Positions 1 to 11,800 of a stretch of DNA of 64,000 nucleotides are shown one piece after another. Source of the stretch: Paramarasmius palmivorus. Its lineage: Eukaryota; Basidiomycota; Agaricomycetes; Agaricales; Marasmiaceae. Every line of letters starts with the position of its first letter. Position 1 is the stretch's first letter. The position numbers and the translations under genes were made by a program. The stretch spans positions 124,001 through 188,000 of the forward strand of contig JAYKXP010000075.1 in assembly GCA_037176845.1 (NCBI GenBank), read 5' to 3'. The notes beneath the pieces were generated by a model. The model saw only the letters and a list, made by a program, of their open reading frames with translations. It was not told the origin of the DNA and made no database searches.

Positions 1-1
1 C

Positions 2-811
2 GAAGAGTTTGACCTGAGGGCCTACTATCGCTCCATAGGCATCAACCTTGATGCTTCGAGCGATGAAGAGGATGAGATCGAGGCGCCCGCTGATGCACTA
101 TTTGGTGCTAGCAGCGAAGTGAATGAAAAAGCTGTTGCCGATGTAGCTGAGACTTTTGGCTCGCCCACAACGAGACCCGTCACGGCTACGCAACAGGCTT
201 CATCACCCCATTCCTCACCATCATGCTCATCCCCATCTCCTCGCCGTTCTATGTCACCTTCCCACCTCACATCACCTGCTCGCAAACGGGATGTTTTCCC
301 AGACGGAACAAGTACACCACCGACACCAGGCCTATCCTCAGCCCTTATCTCTCCTGATTCTTCTCCATATACACCTCTACCGTCAACGCCTCGCACAGAC
401 ACCGCCGATCTTGCCCTAGTTCATAATTCCGATATCGTCGGTCATGACCAGATGGAGATCATGGGTGTTGACGAGGAACCTGTTGGCAGGAAGCGCCCCA
501 GGGAGGAAAACCCAGCCGAAGAAGAGCTGAATAGGTCAACCAAGAGAAAGCGTATGACACTCCCTCGTGTACCCGAAGCTATACATGCACAGCCCACTCC
601 GTCGAGTGGTAAAGATATGCAAGTCTCAGAACTGGTTACTGCGGCACCCTCTGCACGAAAGCGAGCAAGAGAGGACGAGTCGCAGATGGATGGAGAGCGA
701 CACCCGAGGAAACGTAGAATCTCTCAAACACCAGCTGCAGCTACCAGGAGATCGGCTCGCATTGCCAGTCAGACTCGAAGTGCAATGCACATTTGCGGGG
801 GTGGTTCATGA
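2..811 (+). CDS. C-terminal part of a low-complexity, nuclear-type protein (5' end outside window)
   Basis: The frame is open from base 2 to a TGA at 809-811, giving 269 residues without an upstream stop, so the gene begins outside the window. The product is rich in Ser, Pro and Thr, with several basic clusters of the KRxR or RKRR type (for example around bases 490-560 and 650-720) that look like nuclear localisation signals. It ends with an RRSAR motif near bases 749-763. No catalytic domain is visible. Two other genes in this window (35.8 kb and 50.9 kb) also end in an RRS[A/V]R basic tail. Such tails are, to my knowledge, common on Agaricomycete low-complexity proteins, including the ends of some FunK1-type kinases, so this could be the tail of a larger protein. 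Function unknown. Confidence 0.6.
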   Translation, partial: EEFDLRAYYRSIGINLDASSDEEDEIEAPADALFGASSEVNEKAVADVAETFGSPTTRPVTATQQASSPHSSPSCSSPSPRRSMSPSHLTSPARKRDVFPDGTSTPPTPGLSSALISPDSSPYTPLPSTPRTDTADLALVHNSDIVGHDQMEIMGVDEEPVGRKRPREENPAEEELNRSTKRKRMTLPRVPEAIHAQPTPSSGKDMQVSELVTAAPSARKRAREDESQMDGERHPRKRRISQTPAAATRRSARIASQTRSAMHICGGGS

Positions 812-1071
812 ATATTGTACTACCACTCCACAGCTAGGTTGGCGAAAGCCTCTCATACACAGCTGTGCCTCTTCTACTATTTCCGTTTAGTACATTACCG
901 CGCTATGTATTTAACTTTTAATTTACCTTAGTGAAATTCTGATTACGTGAAACACTCGATTATGTAAACGCTGGGCGTTCAGGTCAATCACGAACACGTG
1001 TGACCGCTTCGGAGGCTCTTTCTCTTCTTTGTTCCACTCATCGCGAACCCATCGTGTCGTTCTGTATCGAC

Positions 1072-3082
1072 AGTGCGTGATTTCTAGGGAATTATTTTGT
1101 ATTGGCTGACGCATTCATCTCTACAGTGGAAACTTCATTGTATCCAGGTACTACAGAACTAGTCCGAAACGGGCATGCAATAGCTGCTGTACACGCATCG
1201 CATTACAGTGCCCTCCTCGAGTCGTCGCAGAGTCAAATTGCGGATATTACCTCACAGATCCAACAACTGGAGCGCACGCTCATCACTCTCCAGTCGAATG
1301 AACGCCAATACCGCTCGCTGTTTGCTCCCATTCGAAAGTTACCTACCGAAATTCTCTCCCGCGTATTCGCTTACACCGCTACTCCCAGTCTATTCCGTAC
1401 CGAGGTCTCCCTTTGTTCATCATGGGCTGTGTCCTTAAGCTCTGTATGTCTTCGTTGGCGTACGGTTGCCTTGGGTACATGCGATCTATGGACGCCTCTA
1501 TCACTTCACCTGGCTCCAGCCCTCAACTATCCCCAATCCGTTGTCACACAGCTCGAGCGTCACCTAGAACGCTCAGCGAAGGCCTCTCTGCAACTCGAAA
1601 TCATTTTGCCGCAGTGTTCGATGAAAAGGTCAAAGGTTACAGAATCCTCGAACTTGATTCTCCAGCTGGTTCTGGATAATGTGGACCGTTGCCGTGTGCT
1701 GAAACTTGATGGATCGAGGACCCATATTTTTCTAAGCCAAGTTTTTCTCAAATGCTTCCACAGTCATTTCTCCTCTCTTGAGGACCTGGAAATCATTTTG
1801 GGAGTTGTCGGGAACAGTCAGCCAGGAAGCATGTTGGACATGATCCAAGAATGGCCATCGGAAAAACTCCGACGCTTATCCATTGGTCCATCCCACAAGT
1901 TCTTGCTGGACAAGTTGGAAACCTACTCCTTCCCATACACGCAGATCACACACATCACTCTCGATAACGAGTTCCAAGCGGTCGTCGCGCTCCTCGGACG
2001 ACTACCGAACCTGCAGCACGTGCACCTTACTGTCCCAGCTTCATTAGACAACGACGGTGATAGCGACGATGACGATGAGCAGGAGGAGCAGGAAGAGGAG
2101 CAGGAAGATGAGCAGGAAGAGGAGGAGCAGGAGCAAGAGGAGCAGGAAGAAGACAGTTTTACGGAGGTGGGTGAAGAGGAAGATGGTCACTACAGAGCCG
2201 CCTATCCCATTCGCTCTCTACCATTGCTCAAAGAGCTTACAGTCCAACTGCGCGGGGTAACGGACTCTTTCGGCAAGCGCCCGTATCTGCCGATGTACAA
2301 CCTGCTCTTCTCCATCGACGCCCCGCGCCTGACGTCCCTGACGCTGAAATCGGATGGTACACACTTCGCGGCATGTGACAAAACCGGGGCTCTCCTTGGT
2401 AAAGGGGTCGAACAGTTGATAGCTAGGTCGAACGCACAACTGGAGCGTTTCGGTTTGGATTGTGTTCCTTTCACAGATACTGTCCTTCTTCGACTTATAG
2501 GCCGCCAGGAGATGTGTGGTCTTCGGGAGCTTGGCGTCAAGGAGCTTCACGGGGCAAAAGTCATTTACAAGACTCAGAGGATAGGCAACGTCAACTTCGG
2601 ATCCTCCATTACAGCTAAGAAGCCCCCTGCGAATCTTATCGCTACAAATCATTTGTTGAAGAGCCTGGTCTGGGATAAAACAGGTCATTCCATCTAAACA
2701 TTTGCATCGCTACTACTGATAACAATCACATAAAGATGCCACCGAATCACGCCTGTTACCTCAACTTCGCAGTCTTCGTCTACATGTTTATCACGGCTTC
2801 TCTGCAGGGCATTTGGAGACTTTCCTAGAATCACGTCGGGTAACACTCGACTCGCTTGCCATGTGTCTCAGTGTAGAGAAGGAGCATGGCCTCGATACAG
2901 TTCGTCTGCACCAGCTTCAGCACAATGGTATGGCAATACGCGTGTGGGTGAAACTTGACACCGATGGCCCCGTCAACGATGTCGCCGCGATGATGCTGCG
3001 TCACCTTCAGGAGACCAATGCAGCGGCGAATCACTCAGAGGAACTCATGGCAGGATATGGAGTTGATGGAAATGCCTCTTAG
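1072..3082 (+). CDS. F-box-like protein with N-terminal coiled coil and leucine-rich C-terminal half
   Basis: Proposed exons: 1072, 1127-2683, 2736-3082 (634 residues). The long open frame has no usable ATG at its 5' end. An intron at 1073-1126 (GTGCGT donor, CTGAC branch site, CTACAG acceptor) joins A to TG and creates an ATG followed by GAA ACT. A second intron (2684-2735) restores the frame into the C-terminal leucine-rich part (LLPQLRSL). An N-terminal coiled coil (about bases 1220-1320) precedes the F-box-like motif LPTEILSRVF (bases 1342-1371), which in this family binds Skp1 in SCF ubiquitin ligases. A Glu/Gln-rich acidic stretch lies at bases 2060-2160. The target is unknown; Agaricomycetes have large expanded families of such proteins. 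The family call is firm, the start moderately so. Confidence 0.75.
2060..2160 (+). repeat. GAGGAGCAGGAA-type trinucleotide tract inside the F-box gene
   Basis: Imperfect tandem GAG/GAA/CAG codons encode an acidic Glu/Gln run. It keeps the reading frame and is likely length-variable between strains. Confidence 0.8.
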
Positions 3083-3187
3083 TTTTGCATTTATCTCAAG
3101 TTATGCTCTCTCATACCAATCAGATATACTGTACTTGAATGCATTTTTAATCTCTAATTAATCGGACTTTGGCTATGCTAACGTTCT

Positions 3188-3349
3188 TAGAACCGCCGGT
3201 CGCTATGTGCCCACAGTTGCAGACTTGCAGTCCGGAGAGTCGCTTCGTGAACGTTCCCAGCTCATTGCTGTTCTGGCTCATCTCGAAGGCGATATCTTAT
3301 CGAGCCTCGTAAGCCCTCGTACACAGGCGCAGGTCATTGACCGTTCATA
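3188..3349 (+). other. Orphan coding-like fragment preceded by a splice-acceptor-like site
   Basis: After a TTCTTAG acceptor-like site an open frame of about 52 codons runs to a TAG at 3347-3349. It has ordinary amino-acid composition (motif GESLRERSQLIAVLAHLEG) and no ATG. It could be the last exon of a decayed gene, or of the F-box gene's neighbour. I do not recognise the family, and no upstream exon could be joined convincingly. Confidence 0.25.
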
Positions 3350-4674
3350 GCTAACGTCCTTTTCAAGTGATTTTTGAGGCGTTGAAGAAACGCGTGTTAG
3401 TCGGAACACCAACCACAACGAGGTCCACAATAATGAAAGGCTGCCGATGGGGAGAAACAGTTAATGATGAGGAATCTAACTTGATCGCGTTCATAATATT
3501 GTACAAATCAATGGTCTGATTCCAACCTTGTGTGTGTAAGGTCGAAGTTCACCGTAAAACATCGTAGTAAATGGCTTTCCCTCCTCGTAATCCGATTCGA
3601 CCCACAACTACACTTCCTATCCAACACCAACGCTTCTGAATCCCGTAGTCTTGTTTTATGGACGTTGGGTAAGGTATAATCACCGGCATCGTCTCCTGGG
3701 TTCTGCGAGCAGTCCGGAACATCGAGAAGCTTGGACTTCATAGATGGGTATTCCTGGTTGTTCTGTTGCTGCACCCATCTTGTGTGCGCGCACAATCGAC
3801 GCACAATACACGTCGTCCCATAGCCTGAATTTTCTTGATCAACCATTTTCTAGAGAGAGATCTTGCATGTTTTAGTAGCGTATGGGATAACCTTCAGTCG
3901 TAAATAGTTAGAACGCTGTTAGTTGAGATAGATAGTGTCGACGCACCGTAGATATTGAGCTGATTATCTCGCTCATAGACAAATGTCCTTCTCTTTTGCT
4001 TATTCCCAACACTATATTTCCTGAGCTTGTCGATAAGGGATCGAGGTCTCATAGCATGTCGTCAAAAATTACCAATGCCAGTGAACTTGACTCTTGAGTG
4101 AAACGGAGGTTGCAGTGATGCATGAACGGAGTGGAGATTGAGTGGAGACCCTAAAAAGTGATCTAGTCTCACTTTCTATCAATAAGATTGAAAACATACC
4201 GATGAACACGACTCTGAGCTTGACATTGATGGAAGAAGTTAGCACAGTGCAGACCTGTCGCATTTTTCGAACTTCCTGACGTAAGCTACCGAAGATTAAG
4301 CGCGCGCACCCGCGTCTAGCGCCACTTTCAAGGCCTCCTCGTCGTTCTGCTCATTGTTCAACTACTCAACTTCCCCCAGACATCGTAACTAAGAATATGT
4401 AGTATACCACATGTATACCACATGCATTATATTGTTTTGGCGAAGATTTTACCTAAACAAAAGGCGTAAAATGCAGCTATTCAACGCGATATTTAGACTA
4501 CCTTGTCCTCGACGCCACCCGCATTCTGGATTGAAAACCATCGTATACCTATACAGATAGAGTTCAAAGGACATTTTTAAAACTTGTTTATCAATGCCTA
4601 TTCTGCGAAAGAGCTCCGAGACCTCTTTGAACAATATACTCGCTTCTGCCTGCCTCCAACGCAAAAATTACCGC
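3350..4674. other. Intergenic stretch, no supported gene
   Basis: Only short open frames without family-like content or joinable splice sites are seen here. It is probably regulatory or decayed sequence. Confidence 0.5.
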
Positions 4675-4757
4675 TGCCGACTGGCTGGATCGAACAACCG
4701 ACCTTCGCATTACGTAAGCTTTACAAGTGCGACGCACTACCACTGTGCTAAGCCGGC
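4675..4757 (-). tRNA. tRNA-Thr (anticodon UGU) with an 11-nt intron
   Basis: On the minus strand the sequence folds into a full cloverleaf. The acceptor stem is GCCGGCT/AGTCGGC, the D stem GCAC/GTGC, the anticodon stem TCGCA/TGCGA and the T arm GGTTG-TTCGATC-CAGCC. The anticodon loop is 18 nt. Removing an 11-nt intron at the canonical position (one base 3' of the anticodon) leaves CTTGTAA with anticodon TGT. A T-run follows the 3' end, as expected for RNA polymerase III termination. Confidence 0.93.
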
Positions 4758-4979
4758 GATATATGGCTCTGGGGGTGTCCAGTATCGACGGGGAAACAAG
4801 GGAAAGACGAGGGACGAGGAGGAGGACGTTGCGGAAGCGCCACAGTCGACGCGGAACGTGCCGTGGTCATTGTGTCTCAGAACGGTCCGAGAGTCCGGAT
4901 TAGACACTGTTTCAAACCGTAGAGAAATGTCTATTCAAGTCTTTATATGAAGGTATACGTCAACGAACAGGTAAAACTA

Positions 4980-6302
4980 TCATAGCGGAGCCCAAGGGGT
5001 ATCCGAAGTCTTATTGTTGAACCGTTCATACTCTAGCGATGCCAACATGAACGCACTATTACCTATCGGGCTATTATACTCGATAGGCTGGCCAACATAA
5101 TACTAGAGCTCATCAGTAACAGTACACATCACCAGATTAAACAAACGCACCTCATACGAAGACCCAGAATCCAACCCACAACCCGCAACCGTCCCATTAA
5201 ACTCGATTGTTCCATTTGGATTCTTCACCACGAACGTCTCCTCAAGATATCTGTATGCCTTACTCGCTGCCTCCATATACACCGACTCCTCATACGTCGA
5301 ATTCGCCGCCACCTCCGCCCCATCTCTAAAATACCCATACCTATTCCCTTTGAACAACGAATACACAAACAACGCAGTCGCACTCGACTCGATGTAATTC
5401 CCAACTTTACTCGGTTCGTCCATAACCTGCCACCAACCACCTGAAGAGCCCTCGGCGTTCTTCAAAAGCGCGTCACCGATGGACTTGAACTTGCTCTGCA
5501 TGTTCGACCACTTGTCCAAAACCTCGGACGGAAGATTGCCCTTGGACATGGCAATATACTCCAATGTATCCACCAAACCCGCCGTATACAATGCCATCGC
5601 GCGTCCAAAAACGTGTGGACTTTGTCCGGTCTCCTGGTCGGCCCAAGAAGCTTTCTTGGAAGCATCGTACCCGTGCCTAAGCAACCCCGTCTTGTTACAG
5701 TGACAATGCTCCCAGAGGAGATCAAACTGCAACGCCACATCCCCAACGACATTCGTCGTATTATCCGGCTCGTGGTAAAGCGCATACGGGATGTAGAACG
5801 GACCAAAAGCATACATCGAGTCGATGATGGACCATTCGGGATAGCGATTCCACCACCACAATCCACCTTGGGTATTACGAGGTTGTTGATCGATGGACTG
5901 GTGTAGAGCGTCAAACGCATCGCGATACTTCTCGTCTTGGGTGTTGGAAGCCATATTAAGCATGCTAGGACCGACAGCAAGCCTATCGAGAGTGTAAGTC
6001 AGGGCTTTCTCGACCCCGGAGACGGTATACACGGCGGAATTGACGAGAGAGGGGTAGTATGTCTGGTATGTGCCTCTGTAGGGGTCGCCGGGGTATTGAC
6101 GGATGAGTTTGAGGAAAGCCTTTTGGACGAGACCGGTTTGGAAGAGTTGGGAAGAGTCGTTGGTGGTTAGGAAACCTTGTTGGCGAGTGAGCATGCTCCA
6201 ACCAGTCCAGAGTGCGTTGGTGGAGTTGAAGTTACCATCGGCGGCGGCGAAGGAGATGGTGGAAAGCAGAAGGGATAGGCGAAGGAATGAGAGGAGCGCC
6301 AT
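4980..6302 (-). CDS. GH105 unsaturated rhamnogalacturonyl hydrolase, secreted (copy 1)
   Basis: Exons on the minus strand: 6302-5151 and 5102-4980 (424 residues). The ATG at 6302 starts a typical signal peptide (MALLSFLRLSLLLSTISFAA); a longer frame upstream begins only with TTG. Family motifs are GGLWWWNRYPEWSIIDSMY, GLLRHGYDASKKASWAD, a RAMALYTAGLVDTLEYI stretch, GGWWQVMDEP and the terminal SAFMLASLEYER, which is reached only after removal of the 48-nt intron 5103-5150. This is the GH88/GH105 (YteR-like) fold, which removes unsaturated galacturonate from rhamnogalacturonan oligosaccharides after lyase action. Several NxS/T sites fit secretion. A diverged paralogue lies at 31.3 kb. Confidence 0.9.
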
Positions 6303-6405
6303 GTTGAACCTAGGGGAACGTGAGAGGCTTGCGAGCAAAGAATTGGGTATAGAACGTACCTAGAATCAGGGCTGAAGTTGGGGCGGAAATTGCAAGTCAA
6401 CGCTC

Positions 6406-6412
6406 TATATAT
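6406..6412 (-). promoter_or_regulatory. TATA-like element of GH105 copy 1
   Basis: A TATATAT heptamer lies about 104 bp upstream of the ATG at 6302. Several CGGAA half-sites follow further upstream (6417-6535). Confidence 0.5.
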
Positions 6413-6419
6413 CCGTTCG

Positions 6420-7344
6420 GAAGGCGGAACATCAACCGGCGATTCCTGTGGCTGTAGTTTTAGTTCATTTCGGAAAGTGCTTTAGCCCCGAGTTTCATTC
6501 AACGACGGAACGGCGGAACGGCCAAGCACTTCGGAAAATCACTGTGGTGGAGCGTTTGTGTCGGAGAGTGTTTCAAGCAAGAAAAACATTAGATTATATG
6601 GATTTGGATCAAAGGTTTATGGCAAATGAAGCCAGCTCACCACGAAGAAGGGAGAGACCAGCATCAATGGAAGGCTAAAAGAGCGGATATCAGTTGATGT
6701 CCACGGGTCATAGCAAAACGGACCACGAACAACATGACAAAATATGTAATCTTTTTGTAATTTTGGATTGATATAAATGCTGAAAGCCGAAGACTAGAAC
6801 AATACCGTCTCGGACGGCACAAATATAGCCCTGAGCTCCCAGTCTTCGCTTCGCAAAATTGAGAAGAATCGACGCCGTCGATTACGTGGTGAATACCCTT
6901 CACTGCTAATCCAAGAGCAAAGGCAATAAACAACCTTCAACCTTCCATGAAGTTGTGGAGTAACGTTGGTACTATTTTCCGCTCAAGTGAGCTCTCAATC
7001 AGTGAATGATGAGTTGGCGTTGGGTAGACGGATGGCAATCCTCATGGCGATGGGTTGAGCATCGATACTGAAGGTGAGCTATTGTCCAGCTCGTATAAAG
7101 ATACTAAAAACAAGGATATAGTCAGAATCATGCCAGTTCAAAGAGGAACAGAGGTGATGCAGAACTCGAAAGGAGACAGACAAACGAACACGGCGCAACT
7201 TGAACTTGAACGCTTAACAAGCTTAACTCGTTATTGAATCTCAACGTCTATCCGAAGACCTTGCGAAGGGCCCTGTACAATATAGTCTGTACCTATTATG
7301 AATGTCAATGAGGGGAATAACGGGACAACGACGGGCTCTTGCCT
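6420..7344. other. Intergenic stretch with CGGAA-rich promoter DNA, no gene
   Basis: The first 120 bases hold repeated CGGAA motifs upstream of GH105 copy 1. The remainder contains only short, unsupported frames. Confidence 0.5.
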
Positions 7345-8430
7345 TCTAGCCTAATCACGGATGGGAGTCAAATGCAAAACTTGGCTTCGGGCGTTCTTCG
7401 GCTCGAGTGCCCCGAAGTCCGAACCACTTCCGAACGTAGAAATACTGCTCGTCATCGTTGCTTATGACGACCACGATGATTGCTCGCTGTCAATGGCCTT
7501 CCTCAACATGGACTCTCAAGATTATTCTCTTTTCCGGTAATTTCTTTGAAGCCATCATGACAGTCATTCTGAATCTCTCTACGCAGCTTTGTATTCTCCA
7601 CCATTTGGATAAAGCGTCCAAGGCTAAAGTTACACGGACCTCCGAAATAAACAGTGACCTCGAACGATGACATGCGCAGGCCCTCCTTACATAGACCATC
7701 GACAGGGTGATACTTGTCGCTGGCCTTTCAAACGTACTATCCTAGTCGTCCGAGCTCACTGTGACAACACCCTAGATGATACTCCTGGACCTCCTGTCCT
7801 TGTCTCTCCTCATCACCCATGTCATCTTCAATCTGAACTACTCCCCCTGAATGGCCTCCAGCACTATCGCCCTCCACCAAGGCATCTTCACCGAAACCGT
7901 TGGTTCGTCCGAGCTTCTCCAGGTATCGTCGGCAGAGAGTAGTGCAACTGCGATGTTTGTTCATGCCCTCTTCAAAGGGAGTAGGTTGGGGTACTAGCAG
8001 CCCGAGACGAGATACACGAAGGTGGCGAGCCGGGCGTATGAGATGACATTAGTAGAGGTTTGTGGTTAGGAACGAGCATGGCACGTTAGGAACAGTGGCA
8101 TGTGTAGTTTGAATTCGAAGGTGTCGTATGAGGTACGTTGTCGTTCATTCATGTTTTTGCTGCAACTGACTAATGGATTAGTGCAGTATTACATTAGACA
8201 GCCGTTTCTGGACAGCAGTGCTTTCAAGGACATGGGGCTTTTGTGCTGGCTTCGTTGGAGTGTGGACGGGTTCATGCTGGGGGTGCTTAGGGATAGCACT
8301 ATGCCTTTGCTGTTACTATTCCTCAATCTATACCATTCCAGTCTCCCTGTACGATACTGCACTTGTCGCAAATTGTAGTTAGGACATGCGTCACCATTTC
8401 AGCTGAAAGTTTACATATACATAAGTAGGC
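7345..8430 (+). repeat. Inverted, decayed copy of the GH105 locus at about 31.1-33.0 kb
   Basis: Promoter, coding and 3' flank all match, in the opposite orientation, the segment at about 31.13-32.97 kb. Examples: GAACCACTTCCGAAC plus CTGCTCGTCATCGTTGCTTA in the promoter; ACATGCGCAGG and CGTCGCTGGCC-type stretches before the start (written TTGTCGCTGGCC here); a shared CATGCGTCA-AGCTGAA block after the stop. The copy is shorter because most of the coding region is deleted. Confidence 0.85.
7776..8290 (+). pseudogene. GH105 pseudogene (deleted, stop-interrupted relative of the 31.3 kb gene)
   Basis: The former ATG at 7776 is followed by a recognisable signal-peptide frame, which is stopped by TGA at 7849-7851 where the intact copy has CAA. 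The N-terminal motif MASSTIA and SSELLQ is followed directly by SATAMF, so roughly 230 codons are missing. Further damage: a TAG where the intact copy has a Leu codon (just after GSRLGY, about 7996), and a 1-nt frameshift in the last exon. The intron near the C terminus is still visible (GTACGT donor after SYE). Because every layer of damage is present, it is not expected to make an enzyme. Confidence 0.88.
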
Positions 8431-8730
8431 ACAGTGTTTGAACAGAGGTTACATTCTTGCGAGTCGGTTACATTGCAAGCTTGACATTATGCATTACGAG
8501 CCAGAAGCGAGGAGACAAGAGATCTACATAGAGATGGTCATCGTCGAAGGATATCAATGTCAAAATCAACGTGACTAAATTCGTCGTCATCGCCGACCCC
8601 GGTCCACAACCGGTAAGCGGCAACGACGACTCCGTTATTCTGATTCCCTCCACTCATCGTATCATGCGACCCTTATCCGTAACTCAGCCATCTTCTTCAC
8701 GTCAGTCACCTCATGGACCTCAAAGCTTCT

Positions 8731-8737
8731 TATATAT
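8731..8737 (+). promoter_or_regulatory. TATA-like element of the GH35 gene
   Basis: TATATAT lies 72 bp upstream of the ATG at 8809. Confidence 0.5.
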
Positions 8738-8808
8738 TGCCTGGCAGTGGCGAGAAACAGCATCGTGACGACTTTCTTTCCCCACAACGACGGCACCCCT
8801 GCAGCAAT

Positions 8809-11800
8809 ATGGGCAAGAAAACCAACCTAGGATGGAGAACTTTGCGATTTTGGATGATTTTAGTGGTGGTTTCCGTTGGCTTTACAATGGCTTCGTGGAG
8901 TGGGAAGCGAGATATAGGCATTGGGGGCGAGAATCGCGTCCTTGAGTTCCCTGGTAACGACGATGTTCGGTTCGACAACTACAGCCTTATCCTGAAAGGA
9001 CAGAGGATTTTTCTTCAGTAATTCTTCACATTCTTTGTCTTCTTGTCATTATTCACAGCCATGGTCAACCTAGCTCCGGTGAATTCCACACCTTTCGACT
9101 TCCCGTACCCTCGCTTTGGCCAGACATTCTTCAAAAGTTCAAAGCGGCTGGTTTGAACAGTATCAGCGTGTACACGCACATGGGACTCATCAATCCTTCT
9201 CGTGGAGTGGTCGATTTCGATGGATATCGTGCCTTGAAGCCCCTCTATGAGGCGGCAATGGAAGTAGGCATTTGGATCGTGTTGAGGCCAGGTGTGTTGC
9301 TTGTCATCTATTCTATACGAGAACCATGTGACCGATCTGTTTCGCAGGACCTGTAAGCTTACTTGGACTTCAAATGATAGACGCACCACTCACAGGAAAC
9401 AGTACATCAACGCAGAAACAACAGCTGGCGGTATTGCACACTGGGCTACCAGCGAAGTTGCAGGAGACCTACGTACCAACGACAGTGATTGGCGCGCTGC
9501 ATGGCAGGACTACATTGTTGGAATCATCCACGAGACGAGAGAATACCAAATTACAAACGGTGGACCAGTAGTCGCTATCCAGCTCGGTAAGCCGACCGGC
9601 GTTTCGACGATGTTATACATACTCACCAGGAGTACAGACAACGAATATACCCAAGCAGAGGGTGGACCTTACTTTGAAGACCTGAAAGCCGTGTACAGAG
9701 ATCCTGCCAATGGCATAGACGTTCCACTGACGTACAATGATCCTGGCCCAGGTAGAAACTTCATCAACGGAACCGTACGTCAATCCCTATTTATATTGTG
9801 CCTCCTTGCTCATCAAGCTCATACAGGGTGCTGTCGATCTTTATGGGTATGCACTATATCGTTTCGACTAGCCGCTCCTTACACTACGCTACTCTCCCAG
9901 ACTTGATGCGTATCCTCAACGTTTCGATTGCTCTCATCCCGATGTTTGGAATCCGGTTACGCTGGACTATCATCAATACCATCAAGAGGTGAACCCATCG
10001 CAACCGTGGTACTTCCCAGGTCAGCTCTCTTAGGGACACGAAGCTTTTTAGCGTACTAACACAACGTTCAGAATTCCAAGGTGGTGCATTCGATGCTTGG
10101 GGGCCTAGCGCACCAGGTACATCCATTCTTTGTACCCTTCCCGTTCCATTTATAGCTCAGTGACATGTCCCAGGATACGAAGCATGCCGTGAGCTCACGG
10201 GGCCTGGATTTGAATCAGTCTTTTACCTTCAGCTGTGGGCATCTAACGCGAAGTTGATCAGTTACTACATGGTGTATGGGGGCACATCATGGGGTGGCAT
10301 CCCGTTCCAGTGAGTAAATGTACCTTTTCCAATTGCAATATCTGATCTTCTTTTCCTAGTGGTGTGAGTATCTCGACAGCCCCTCAAAGAAGTGACTCAC
10401 CGAAGCTCATGGAACAATAGGTATACACGTCTTATGACTATGGTTCTGCGGTACGTTTTTACATAACTCCCTGACATAACTTTCACTTACCCCAATGGTA
10501 GCTCACAGAAGCTCGAGCGCTCACGTCCAAGTTCACTGAACTCAAGTCGCAGGGCCTGTTCCTTCGAAGCTCTCCCGAGTTTCACAAAACTGACTGGATT
10601 GGAGATACATCCACCGGTCTGAAGGAAGGCGGTGTCTCATCATTCAACAATACGCCGCCTGCATTCGTTACGCTCCTTAGAAACCCAGACTCTGGCGCCG
10701 GTTTCTGGATTGTCAGACAGAATGATTCAACATCCACGTGAGTACCCCTCCATCTACATGGGAACCTTCTGCGATCTTACGAATCTTCAACCCAATAGCG
10801 CCACTTCAATCTTCCAACTAAACGTAACCACCAACGCCAACCCCACAACCCAATTCCGTATCCCATACCCCATAACTCTCAGGGGCCGAGAATCCAAGGT
10901 CATCGTCACAGACTACCTCTTCGGTGCAACCTCCCGGGTCACATACTCCAGTGCTCAGGTCTTCTTCGCCGGTATCATTGACGGCCGAGACGTTTTACTC
11001 CTCTACGGGGACTCTGATCAGGCCCACGTCGCTTCAGCCGACCTTACTGGCACACCAACAGCCAATTTTGGCCCACAATCACCAGATATCCAGCTCAAAC
11101 TCGCCGAACGCCAGATAATCGTTCTTCCTGGCGTAGAGGGCGTTTTCGTAGTCTGGGATACCGATACGCAGCTCATTTTGTACGCCGATACGGCTAATGC
11201 ACAGGCGTTTTTCGCACCAGCTATCTCCAGCTCAGCATCGGATCCCTTTAGCAACTTCTGGTCGTTTGGCACGAACGACAGTGTACTGGTGGCTGGTCCG
11301 TACCTTGTCAGAGAAGCGGCGTTCGCCAATGATGGAACACAACTCGATTTACGTGGGGATCTCAACAGCAGTGCAGCGCAGGATACCAGGCTGACAGTTA
11401 TCGCTCCTAAGGCGGTGACTAGTGTCACGTGGAATGGCGTACCGGTGTCTTTGGATGCTTCATTCGCTGGGCAGAGCAGTCTGATTACTGGTACTATTTC
11501 CAGCTCAAGGAGCTTTGGAGATATTACTATTCCTGAGCTTGGGCCCTGGAAGTTTGCGGACTCGTTACCGGAAGTGTTGGAGGACTTCGATGATTCTGCG
11601 TGGACCGAGGCAGATCACAACACGACCAATATCCCGCATCCGATGCTTTATGGAGATGGGAGAGTGTTATACGGATGTGATTATGAATTGTGGGTAGTCT
11701 CCAATTCAGGTAGTGTACTGTTGCTGATGTCGATCAATGATAGCTGCGAAAACGTCGTGTTGTGGAGAGGGCACTTCAGTGGTACCGGCGAAGAAAAGAG

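Noticed and set aside
1102..1126. TTG at 1102 as start of the F-box gene
   Set aside because: Nuclear fungal genes rarely start at TTG, and the segment has the features of an intron that yields an ATG when removed.
2202..2688. Minus-strand frames of 112 and 156 codons
   Set aside because: Antisense shadows of the F-box coding exon.
3508..3846. Minus-strand 112-codon frame
   Set aside because: ATG present, but no recognisable domain, no consistent splice structure and biased composition; not supportable.
11018..11428. Minus-strand 136-codon frame
   Set aside because: Shadow of the large GH35 exon on the other strand; no family features.
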